DNA of 64,000 nucleotides from positions 868,001 to 932,000 of the forward strand of contig NZ_CP076133.1 in assembly GCF_018736045.1 (NCBI RefSeq), in the 5' to 3' direction. Position numbers and translations under genes: made by a program. The notes under the pieces are model-generated. The model was not told the origin of the DNA, did not search any database, and saw nothing but the letters and a program-made list of their open reading frames with translations. This DNA comes from Flammeovirga yaeyamensis (GTDB lineage: Bacteria; Bacteroidota; Bacteroidia; Cytophagales; Flammeovirgaceae). The stretch's first letter is position 1. Every line of letters starts with the position of its first letter. Below, piece after piece: positions 27,511 to 35,540 of the stretch.

Positions 27511-27843
27511 ATGAAAAAGATATTAATTACAATTATTACACTAATAACGTTCGTAACAGTATCGAATGCACAAACAAAGTCTGACGTATGCAAGGCAGTT
27601 GTACAGGCGGGTGTAGTAAATTATGCCGATTACAAAGGTAGTACACTGTTAGTTTATAAGAAAGTTCGAAATATTGACGACATAGGAACATTTAAAAAAA
27701 TGTCTATGCGTGACAACATAAGTACAAAGTTAGGTAATATTAAAAGTGAATTAAGTAAGGCGGGTTTTACTGTACTTAAAATTTATGCTTACGATGAATA
27801 CGACAATACTTTTATAGGACAGTATTATGTATCGAGTTTGTAA
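27511..27843 (+). CDS. Small exported protein, function unknown
   Basis: 110 residues, eight bases after the preceding gene. Signal peptide MKKILITIITLITFVTVSNAQ. The mature part (about 90 residues) is a small alpha/beta domain with no known motif (YKGSTLLVYKKVRNIDDIGTF, then FTVLKIYAYDEYDNTF). Five of seven Asp codons are GAC, unlike the surrounding locus. The shared signal sequence with its neighbour suggests a duplicated 5' end, although the mature parts are unrelated by eye. Confidence 0.6.
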   Translation: MKKILITIITLITFVTVSNAQTKSDVCKAVVQAGVVNYADYKGSTLLVYKKVRNIDDIGTFKKMSMRDNISTKLGNIKSELSKAGFTVLKIYAYDEYDNTFIGQYYVSSL

Positions 27844-27918
27844 AAAAATTATTAGTTTATTTAGCATTAGGACGACCGTTCAGCTTGCCTTTTTTAAACA
27901 AACATAAATCAATCAATC

Positions 27919-28191
27919 ATGAAAAAAGTATTAATCGTAGTATCATTATTTTTCGTTTTAATGTCATGTCATTCTTTAGAAACACAACATGACAATCTAC
28001 TAATTGATTTAAATCAGAAAACATATAAAATAGGCGGCAGTGCCCTTGCGAATGACATGGTATACATCAATATGATGGCAAAGTATAAAGAACTTTATCG
28101 TATGCCTAATAGTGATGAAAAGGAAAAAATGAGTATTGAAATACTTACAAAAGTAAATCATTATTTAACTGCCACTTACGGTATAAAGTAA
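27919..28191 (+). CDS. Small putative lipoprotein, function unknown
   Basis: 90 residues. Signal peptide with a lipobox-like VLMSC (Cys about 17), so it is probably lipid-anchored. The mature part is short, helical and charged (MMAKYKELYRMPNSDEKEKMSIEILTKV). Third gene of the small cassette, eight bases before the next start. No family recognised. Confidence 0.55.
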   Translation: MKKVLIVVSLFFVLMSCHSLETQHDNLLIDLNQKTYKIGGSALANDMVYINMMAKYKELYRMPNSDEKEKMSIEILTKVNHYLTATYGIK

Positions 28192-28199
28192 CCAATAAA

Positions 28200-28697
28200 A
28201 TGAAGTTAGCAAAGTATCTATTCAGACCAAATGCACTATTTTACGTCTATATAGTGTTAGCATTGTTAGCCATTGGATTTAGTAGTAAAGCACAAGACGA
28301 CTTTAAGACTAACACGGGCTATGTTTCTACTAAAACATCATTTATAGATTTTAACACAGAAGAAATAAAAAAGCTACACCCTAATAGTATGGTTATATTA
28401 ACTAATGAAAACGGTGTGTGTCACCTAAGTTTCTTATGTATTGATCCTGAAACGGATAAAACAATAGAAGGGAAGTATGAAATAGTTTTGAGTAAATCAA
28501 AATACTTTAATTATGAATTTGAACCTGCAAAAGTAGGAGACCCGAAAGTAAATATATTCATTCCTAATGGTAAAGATACATGGGAAGTTATAGTAACATT
28601 CTTTGACGGTACTTTAATAGACATGGGAGGTATAAGAGAAATAACGCCTGACGAACACAAAATATTAGCTTCGGGAAAGTCACCATTTTTAAACTAA
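28200..28697 (+). CDS. Small exported or membrane-anchored protein, function unknown
   Basis: 165 residues. An N-terminal hydrophobic helix (about 14-30) ending in SSKAQD looks like a signal peptide. The mature part is beta-rich and contains a single Cys pair region (GVCHLSFLCID). It ends near a bidirectional hairpin and is convergent to the sulfatase gene. Last gene of the four-gene cassette. Not recognised. Confidence 0.55.
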   Translation: MKLAKYLFRPNALFYVYIVLALLAIGFSSKAQDDFKTNTGYVSTKTSFIDFNTEEIKKLHPNSMVILTNENGVCHLSFLCIDPETDKTIEGKYEIVLSKSKYFNYEFEPAKVGDPKVNIFIPNGKDTWEVIVTFFDGTLIDMGGIREITPDEHKILASGKSPFLN

Positions 28698-28741
28698 TAA
28701 AACAATGGATGGACCTAATTAATTTGACTGGACAATAAAAA

Positions 28742-28772
28742 AAGGCTGAATCAATCACATAGATTCAGCCTT
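28742..28772. terminator. Bidirectional terminator between convergent genes
   Basis: A perfect 11-bp stem AAGGCTGAATC / GATTCAGCCTT. On the minus strand it is followed by a run of T, so it best serves the sulfatase. It lies between the small-gene cassette and the minus-strand sulfatase. Confidence 0.8.
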
Positions 28773-28795
28773 CTAATTTATTTGAAAAGAGTTAT

Positions 28796-30223
28796 TTACT
28801 TTGACTTGATAGTTAACTTAACCTTCTCATTCATCGCCGATCTCATTGCCTCTAAATCCTTTTGATAAGCTTTGTCACTAGCAACATTCGTCCACTCATT
28901 AGGATCTTTTTGATGGTCGTACAACTCTTCGAAACCATCCTTGTAAATAGTGTATCTAAAACGGTTAGAACGGATAGAATGCATGCCTTCATCCTTAGAA
29001 GTTACCGCTGTTCTATTCAGCTTTTTCTTTGGTGATTTTACCAATTCGATAATACTGCTTCCTTCGTTTTTATCGTTGGCAGGTAGGCCACACATTTCTA
29101 CTAGAGTCGGGTAAATATCAAGTAGTGAGACCACTTCTTCAGATGCTTTTCCACCTTTTTCTCTTGGATCGTAAATCACCAAAGGTGTTTTAGCCGAACG
29201 TTCCCACAAAGTATTTTTACCCCAAATATCTTTTTCACCTAAGTGCCAACCGTGGTCGCCCATAATCACAATAATCGTATTGTCTTTGTATTCCGATTTT
29301 TCTAGCGCATTGATCAATTCACCCACACAGTCATCTGCAAAAGTGAGGTTAGCCAAATAGGCTCTTACTGCATCTTGCCAAAGACCTTTAGACACTAATT
29401 CGTCGTGAAGACCCAATTTCATTTTGTTGCCAAAACTACCTGTGTCTTTGATGTCGTCTTTTAAATAAGCAGGTAATTCGATCTTATCCACATCATACAT
29501 ATCGAAGTATTTTTTTGGAGCGTACCAAGGTAAGTGAGGTCTAAAAATACCACAGGCTAAGAAGAACGGTTTGTCGTGTTCTTTCTCTAAAAATTTCGCA
29601 CAATACTCTGCATTTTGCCAATCGTTAGTTTCTTCTTTGGTGTCGTCAATTGGATACCAATCGAAGTTTTTCTTGGCGGTACCTTTCATATCTTTTCTAC
29701 TGAAATCAATACCATGGCTTCTTCTTAAAGACTCTTCTGGAAATCTAGTTCCTAATTTTGAAAGTTTTTCTTCTTGAAAAGATCCAGGATCACTACCCGG
29801 TTTAGGCTTTGGTTTATTTCCTCTTGGGCTATGGAAAATCTTACCCGAAGCAACTGTCTGATATCCATTCGCACTAAAGTGTTGAGGAAGAGTAACCACA
29901 TTTTCAAATCCTTCGTGATCTCTAAAGTGTTCAGAGTTACCATATACTTTAGTGGTCGACGGTCTCAAGCCTGTAAGCAAACTTGTTCTTGATGGATTAC
30001 AAAGTGGAGCGGCACAATAAGCATTCTTAAACATCACTCCTTTTTTAGCGATTTTGTCGATGTTAGGTGTAATCGCTTGAGGATGACCTTCGAATGCACC
30101 CACCCAATCGTTCATGTCGTCGACCATGATGAACAGCACATTCGGTTTTTCATTTTGTGCTTGTAACAGACTTACCGATAGTAGCCCGAAGACAAGGAAT
30201 GTCTTAAATATTCTACTTTTCAT
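28796..30223 (-). CDS. Exported S1-family sulfatase, iduronate-2-sulfatase-like
   Basis: 475 residues; signal peptide ends near LLQAQ. A type I formylglycine sulfatase that hydrolyses sulfate esters on oligosaccharides in the periplasm. The catalytic site C75-N-P-S-R79 is followed by TSLLTG. The metal-binding VDDMNDW (D35/D36) and MGDHGWHLGE motifs are intact. The layout (RPHLPWYAPKKYFDMY, and the WERSAKTPLVIYDP block) matches subfamily S1_7-like iduronate-2-sulfatase relatives, though subfamily is judged by eye. C75 must be converted to formylglycine, and no maturase is encoded in this window. It diverges from the 936-residue protein across a ~340-base regulatory region. Confidence 0.93.
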   Translation of the reverse strand: MKSRIFKTFLVFGLLSVSLLQAQNEKPNVLFIMVDDMNDWVGAFEGHPQAITPNIDKIAKKGVMFKNAYCAAPLCNPSRTSLLTGLRPSTTKVYGNSEHFRDHEGFENVVTLPQHFSANGYQTVASGKIFHSPRGNKPKPKPGSDPGSFQEEKLSKLGTRFPEESLRRSHGIDFSRKDMKGTAKKNFDWYPIDDTKEETNDWQNAEYCAKFLEKEHDKPFFLACGIFRPHLPWYAPKKYFDMYDVDKIELPAYLKDDIKDTGSFGNKMKLGLHDELVSKGLWQDAVRAYLANLTFADDCVGELINALEKSEYKDNTIIVIMGDHGWHLGEKDIWGKNTLWERSAKTPLVIYDPREKGGKASEEVVSLLDIYPTLVEMCGLPANDKNEGSSIIELVKSPKKKLNRTAVTSKDEGMHSIRSNRFRYTIYKDGFEELYDHQKDPNEWTNVASDKAYQKDLEAMRSAMNEKVKLTIKSK

Positions 30224-30564
30224 ATTTTTTTCATTTCAATGATAAAAAACCTGAGGAATCAGGAACATACAAATATGTTTTTTTTCGATGTTTTACGACT
30301 TTCGGTACGTTCTTAATATGTCTTTGTTAATCCATTCCGTAATTTTGAGTACAATTTCGAATTTTGTATCTGCATGTACAATAAGATTTGTACAGTAAAA
30401 GGATGTGAAATAGTTAACTATCAGATAAACAATGAAGTAGGATTGTTATCTGTCCGGTGTCAATTTGTGCCCACACGTACAGATACAAAGTACTGATACA
30501 AGAAGACCCCTTAAAAATGATGGTCAGCTACATTTGCCTAAGTGAAATGAAAAAATGAATCATT
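30224..30564. other. Divergent regulatory region with tandem 13-base repeat
   Basis: 341 bases without a gene between divergent genes. TTTGTGC occurs at 30464-30470. Next to it is a direct repeat of 13 bases, GTACAGATACAAA and GTACTGATACAAG (30477-30502; 11 of 13 match). This lies 60-90 bases before the ATG at 30565 and is a candidate activator site. Confidence 0.5.
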
Positions 30565-33375
30565 ATGAAGAAATTCAACTCTTTATGTAAACTCATCGGT
30601 TTCATCACCTTGTTTTTGATGAGTACGAGTGCTTGGGCTCAAAAACAGGGGATAACTAGTATAGATACCGATTATACAATTACGCATGTTCGTAATGCCA
30701 ATTTCAAAAAGAAGAACTATATCGTAGCCAATAGTTACGAAGGTAGAATTCTCATTTTTGATGAAAAAGGCAAAAAGCTGTGGGATCATCCATTATCAGG
30801 ATATGCCAATCACGATCTATGGTGCGACGATATTAATAACGATGGCAACGACGAAATCTTAGCAGCTAATGCCGATGGACACCTATATGTATTAAACCAT
30901 AAAGGCGATCTATTGTGGAAATACAAAGCCGAAGACACACCTCTTTCATCGGTGACCGCAATGAATGGTGCCGAAGGTAAATATATTGTGATTGGCGGTA
31001 TGGACCGATACCTCTATTACCTTTCTCCAAAAGGAAAACTAATCCAATCCATTTTTGCAGATGACTACTCTCTAGAGAAAGCGCGATCAAAAATGAAAGA
31101 CAAAAGAATTCCTAGTTCAACTTCTCATGTGGCTAATTTCTTACGTCCTGCTAAATACACTAATGGAGAAGAGATTTTGGTGGTTCACGGTATGCACAAT
31201 CAAAATAATTCGACAGGCTCTATCTACTTATTTAAGGCAGATGCCAACACTCCATTCAAGAAATTCAGTCTTGGAACAAAAGGTACCGTAGGTGATCTTA
31301 GAGTTGTCGATGCCAATAATGATGGTGTAAACGAGTTGTCTTTGGGTTCTTCTGGAATGCTAGAGAAAGGTCAAATTACTGAAGTGAATTTAGAAAGTAA
31401 GGAAGTGATTTCTCATTCTTTCAGAAAAAATTTCAGAAAGGAACTTAAAAACTACGGTTACCGTGTTGCTCAAACCGACTTAGTGATGCTTGGCAAAGAG
31501 TCTAAGTTTTTCACCTTAGTAGGGAACAACATCATTTTGCAAGATGCGAAGTACAATGTACAAACTGCAGAAGTATTGCAAACGAAATATGCTTACAACA
31601 ATATGTGGAAAGATACTTCTACAGGTAACATCATTTTAGCAAGTGCACAAAGTGGAGGTAGCTGTATTCATATTCTTCATCTTGATAATCCTTCATGGAA
31701 GAAAGCGTACAAAAACTTAGAGCCTAAAGGAAAATTATCTAAGTTATTAAAGAATACTGCCGACTTTAGATCAACTATTCAGTCTTTCAAGAAACCGAAG
31801 TGGGAAAGACAAGGTCAGGAAGTCTTTTTCATGACGGAGAAGATCAACGAAGGCAACGAAGAAATTATCGCCAAATTGAAGAAGCAAAACAAATCCCCTT
31901 ATTTCTTGAAGAGTCAGCATATGCCGAAAGTAGAGAATTGGGACCGTACCGACTTTGGTAATAAGGTGTATACTGAAAAGCGTGATAGAAGAAAAAAATA
32001 TGCCTTAACACAACAAGATGTTTTGGATATTCTAGTTCCTAACTATAAAAACGAATACGGCATCAGTTATTGGGGTGGACATGGTAACGACCCAATGATG
32101 ATTAGCTTAGAAACAGAAAAGAAAATTCTTGATGCAGGAGGGGATAAAAAGACAGTCATGATCTTTCCAGAATTGGAGCATTATGATCAGAACTTTGCTT
32201 ATGTAATGGACAACTTCTTATATCCTTTGGCCGATTATGCTAAAGGAAAGAACGCTAATATTTATGTAAGGACTAAACACGCTTTCTGGCATTCGATTAT
32301 CTACCTTCCAATGTGGAACGGATTGGTTTCTGGGGAATACTCTTCGATATTTGTGCCTTCTATGGAGGAAACTACAGATAAGTCAATGGACTTGAGCTAC
32401 TCAGGGAAAATGGGTATTTGGGCGAGTGGAGCCACGGATAGCTGGGGAGCAAGAGCAGCAAGAGACAACACAAGTTATTACAGACAAAGGCAGTTCTCGA
32501 GTCAGACTATTCCGAACCACATGTTAAGAATGATGGTGTACAACATAGCCAGTGGAGCACAGTATTTAAATAACTTCCATGTGGATCAGAAATACTTTAG
32601 TGTATTGTACGAGATGGTCGACAAAGGTGTGATTTATGTGCCTAAGAAATCGGAGATCGTAAGTTTCAACCCGGTTCACCTAAGTATGACAACTCCGGAT
32701 AAAGACTTTTTAGATGAAGGAAACAACGTGAAGTGGACGACTTTCTACGATAAAGAGAAAGAAGATAATCGTAAAATGGTATTCTCTCGTTTGAATGGTT
32801 CATGGCCTGCAGCACCTGTAACAGCATATGATTTCTCTGCTTATGCATCAGGTTCTAAAGAGAGACGCTTAGACTTCTTACCGAAGTTCGAAAATGGGAT
32901 GGTATTAATTACCCCACCTCAAAATGGAGTGTTTGCCGATAAAGATGCTCCAAGAGGAAAATTAGAGGATCATCTTCACCCATTATATAAGAACATCACG
33001 AAGGAATTCATCACCAATGGTAAAGACTATTTATCTGCAGATGGAAAGCAAACCTTTGCAGCAGATACTTACTACAAAAATGTAGAAAAAGCCATTCAAG
33101 AAGGAAGCAAGCAAATTCCTGTCAATGTATCTGGAGATGTGGCTTGGGTTGCCGTTCAAACTGCACCAAATCATATTCGATTAACGTTGGTGGATAATGG
33201 GTATATTAATCCCGACGATCGCACAGCAAAAATCACTTTCAATTCTATTGAAGTGAAAGGAGTGAAGGATGTGGTTTCTAAGGAAGAAATCGATTACTCA
33301 GATAAAAATATGGAAGTGGAAATACCTTGTGGTCTTTTCAGATTTCTTGATATTGAGTTGAGCGTGCCTTTGTAG
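30565..33375 (+). CDS. Large exported propeller protein with an unassigned C-terminal domain; putative carbohydrate-active enzyme
   Basis: 936 residues; signal peptide ends near SAWAQ. Residues about 25-380 form a beta-propeller of PQQ/FG-GAP type, with calcium-loop motifs DINNDGNDEILAANADGHLY and DANNDGVNELSLG. The remaining ~550 residues are a domain I cannot assign. Notable blocks: YGISYWGGHGNDPMM, MIFPELEHYDQNF, and MWNGLVSGEYSSIFVPSMEE. Size and plan recall lambda-carrageenase (GH150, ~940 residues, propeller plus unknown domain). Large ulvan-lyase-like proteins of ulvan loci are another possibility. Neither is shown. The context favours action on the same sulfated polymer as the neighbouring lyase. 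There is no T9SS domain or lipobox. Confidence 0.7.
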   Translation: MKKFNSLCKLIGFITLFLMSTSAWAQKQGITSIDTDYTITHVRNANFKKKNYIVANSYEGRILIFDEKGKKLWDHPLSGYANHDLWCDDINNDGNDEILAANADGHLYVLNHKGDLLWKYKAEDTPLSSVTAMNGAEGKYIVIGGMDRYLYYLSPKGKLIQSIFADDYSLEKARSKMKDKRIPSSTSHVANFLRPAKYTNGEEILVVHGMHNQNNSTGSIYLFKADANTPFKKFSLGTKGTVGDLRVVDANNDGVNELSLGSSGMLEKGQITEVNLESKEVISHSFRKNFRKELKNYGYRVAQTDLVMLGKESKFFTLVGNNIILQDAKYNVQTAEVLQTKYAYNNMWKDTSTGNIILASAQSGGSCIHILHLDNPSWKKAYKNLEPKGKLSKLLKNTADFRSTIQSFKKPKWERQGQEVFFMTEKINEGNEEIIAKLKKQNKSPYFLKSQHMPKVENWDRTDFGNKVYTEKRDRRKKYALTQQDVLDILVPNYKNEYGISYWGGHGNDPMMISLETEKKILDAGGDKKTVMIFPELEHYDQNFAYVMDNFLYPLADYAKGKNANIYVRTKHAFWHSIIYLPMWNGLVSGEYSSIFVPSMEETTDKSMDLSYSGKMGIWASGATDSWGARAARDNTSYYRQRQFSSQTIPNHMLRMMVYNIASGAQYLNNFHVDQKYFSVLYEMVDKGVIYVPKKSEIVSFNPVHLSMTTPDKDFLDEGNNVKWTTFYDKEKEDNRKMVFSRLNGSWPAAPVTAYDFSAYASGSKERRLDFLPKFENGMVLITPPQNGVFADKDAPRGKLEDHLHPLYKNITKEFITNGKDYLSADGKQTFAADTYYKNVEKAIQEGSKQIPVNVSGDVAWVAVQTAPNHIRLTLVDNGYINPDDRTAKITFNSIEVKGVKDVVSKEEIDYSDKNMEVEIPCGLFRFLDIELSVPL

Positions 33376-33720
33376 GAATACATTAATTTTAATTCGCTTA
33401 TAAAGCAGTAAAAAATCATCATGTTGTGAATATATAGCATGATGATTTTTTTGTTTACTATCAAAAACTAGCAAAGCTTATAATCCTAATTCTTCTCTTT
33501 ATCCTGATCAGCTCTTAAGCAAACTATTTTATTAACATCATACGATAGATAAAAAAGTCCAAACTATGGGTTAATCTGTCCTAATACCTATTTAAGCGTT
33601 GATTCATTGCACGAATGTTAAGTAATTGAACCTAATGATTTTTAAATGAACATTATACAAATGGTAATGAAAAGGAATGATGATGAATTATTTTACTAAT
33701 TAGAATTAACACGAATTGAA
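33376..33720. other. Intergenic region before the lyase gene
   Basis: 345 bases without a gene. A terminator at 33410-33452 is followed by AT-rich DNA with TTGCACGAA at about 33607 (minus strand TTCGTGCAA), about 110 bases before the ATG. This is close to the TTGTGCA heptamers seen elsewhere. Confidence 0.45.
33410..33452 (+). terminator. Rho-independent-type terminator
   Basis: 14-bp stem AAAAAATCATCATG / CATGATGATTTTTT with the T run forming the right arm and tail. Ends the transcript of the 936-residue protein. Confidence 0.85.
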
Positions 33721-35295
33721 ATGAAAAAACTCAGTTTAACATTACTTATTTTTCTACTATCTTTTACTGCATTTTCGCAGTCAGCCAGCTACAGTACATC
33801 AACCGTTTCAACACAATGCTGGACCACAAATCCGGTGATCGCAACAGCAACACAACAAAACTCCATTGCGGTCTTTGAGAACTTTGTCTATGTGGTGTTT
33901 TATAATTCCGATAGATATTTATGTATCTCAAGAAGTGATAATTATGGAAATGGAGGTTGGAAAACCATTCAGCTGAACCACCGTTACGAAAAACGAAATG
34001 GGGTTTGGGATAGTCATAATACACCCAACATTGTGATTTCGCCAATCGACAAGCGTATTCATTTATCTTTTGATATGCACAAAAGAGATCTGAGATATAT
34101 GCTTTCTTGGGCCAATACAGCTACCATCAGTAATTCTGAATTTACAGCAAGCAGATTTAGTTCTGTCCGTAATTATTTGGAAGCGAATAAAACAAAAATT
34201 ACAGATGTTACATACCCTCGTTTCTTTGTAGGCAGAAACCAGCATCTATTTTTCATGTACCGTAAAGGCGGTAGTGGAAACGGAGATACCTACATGGTAA
34301 AATATAATAATGATGCCACTTGGGGAAAGCCCTTTGAGATCATAGATGGAAACATTGGCACCCACAATGGAAGTGGTAGTCGATGTGCCTATTTTAATGA
34401 TGTTCAGTTCCATGCGGGTAAAATTCATTTAACATGGGTTTGGAGGGAAACTTCAAACGCAGATACCAATCATGATTTAATGTATGCCTATTCGGGTAAT
34501 GATGGTGTCTCATGGAAAAACTCCAACGGAGAGTATCTATCCATGCCGATGAATCTGAATAGTCCAGGTTTAAAAGTCGCAACCATTCCTACAAATACCG
34601 GCTTGATAAACCATAATGGATGTGCTGTCGATGGAGACGGAAATGTACATACAGTATTAAGAATCAATGGTGGATACCATCATTATTATGGAATTAAAGG
34701 CAGTGATGGCAAGTTTAATTGGTCATCTAGAACAGTAGCCACTTTTGGAGGTGATCGTCCAAAATTATATTGCGATCGCTCATCAAATACTTTATATCTG
34801 ATGGTAAGATCGTCAACCACATTACGATTGTATGCCACAGTATCCAACAATAAAAATTGGAATCAGTGGAAGGAAATAAAATCATTTTCAGATAAGTTTT
34901 CTTCGACAACAAATAGCATAATCAATAGTTCTGGGAATAAGTTAACCACTATGGCCGTGTCAAGCGATGCTCGTTTACAGGTGGTACATTGGGCACTTTC
35001 CCCCAGTTCAAATGCAAGAACATTAGGAGTAACAGAGGAGTCTTTATTGGAGGATAAGAAAATTAGGATATACCCTAATCCAACAAGTTCTTCTTTTACC
35101 ATTGATTTTGGACAAATTGAAAATGCTGAAGTGTTGATATATAATCAGTTAGGTCAGAGGGTGTATCAAGACGATGTTTCGGAGAGAAGCTTAAGACTTT
35201 CTAAGGGGAATACCTTTAGCAAGGGAATCTATTTGATCAATTTTATTGATAAGTCAACACTAAAGGTTTATCAAGAAAAATTGGTGATTCAATAG
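33721..35295 (+). CDS. Secreted BNR-type beta-propeller polysaccharide lyase, PL24/PL25-like (probable ulvan lyase)
   Basis: 524 residues; signal peptide ends near TAFSQS. The propeller has the BNR_4 family signature DSHNTPNIVIS, RIHLSFDMH. PL24 and PL25 ulvan lyases are seven-bladed propellers that cut between rhamnose-3-sulfate and uronate by beta-elimination. From memory their catalytic histidines lie about 20 residues apart. Here H99 and H120 are 21 apart, and Y224 and R242 (AYFNDVQF, LTWVWRE) are candidates for the other active-site residues. The C-terminus (IYPNPTSSSFTIDFG to EKLVIQ) is a T9SS type A sorting domain, so the enzyme acts outside the cell. It is the strongest single pointer to ulvan in this window. 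PL24 against PL25 cannot be decided by eye. Confidence 0.8.
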   Translation: MKKLSLTLLIFLLSFTAFSQSASYSTSTVSTQCWTTNPVIATATQQNSIAVFENFVYVVFYNSDRYLCISRSDNYGNGGWKTIQLNHRYEKRNGVWDSHNTPNIVISPIDKRIHLSFDMHKRDLRYMLSWANTATISNSEFTASRFSSVRNYLEANKTKITDVTYPRFFVGRNQHLFFMYRKGGSGNGDTYMVKYNNDATWGKPFEIIDGNIGTHNGSGSRCAYFNDVQFHAGKIHLTWVWRETSNADTNHDLMYAYSGNDGVSWKNSNGEYLSMPMNLNSPGLKVATIPTNTGLINHNGCAVDGDGNVHTVLRINGGYHHYYGIKGSDGKFNWSSRTVATFGGDRPKLYCDRSSNTLYLMVRSSTTLRLYATVSNNKNWNQWKEIKSFSDKFSSTTNSIINSSGNKLTTMAVSSDARLQVVHWALSPSSNARTLGVTEESLLEDKKIRIYPNPTSSSFTIDFGQIENAEVLIYNQLGQRVYQDDVSERSLRLSKGNTFSKGIYLINFIDKSTLKVYQEKLVIQ

Positions 35296-35378
35296 TTGTT
35301 TTAAACATTTAAAATCATCAGATGATATCATGTATAGTGTGAACAAACAACTTATTAAATCTTAGAAATCATTGGTAG

Positions 35379-35410
35379 AGTAATGCTTTTTCTTGAGTTA
35401 AAGCATTACT
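35379..35410 (+). terminator. Hairpin after the lyase gene
   Basis: Perfect 11-bp stem AGTAATGCTTT / AAAGCATTACT with a ten-base loop, then TCTTCC. The weak T tract makes it a less certain terminator. Confidence 0.6.
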
Positions 35411-35540
35411 TCTTCCTATTTACAGACTAACTGATGTGTGTTTATAACATTATTTGTCAGGAATACTTAAGCTTAATGGGACTACAGATTTGTGAAAATG
35501 ATACTGGAAATTATTAGTGTAATATAAAATATAAACTATC

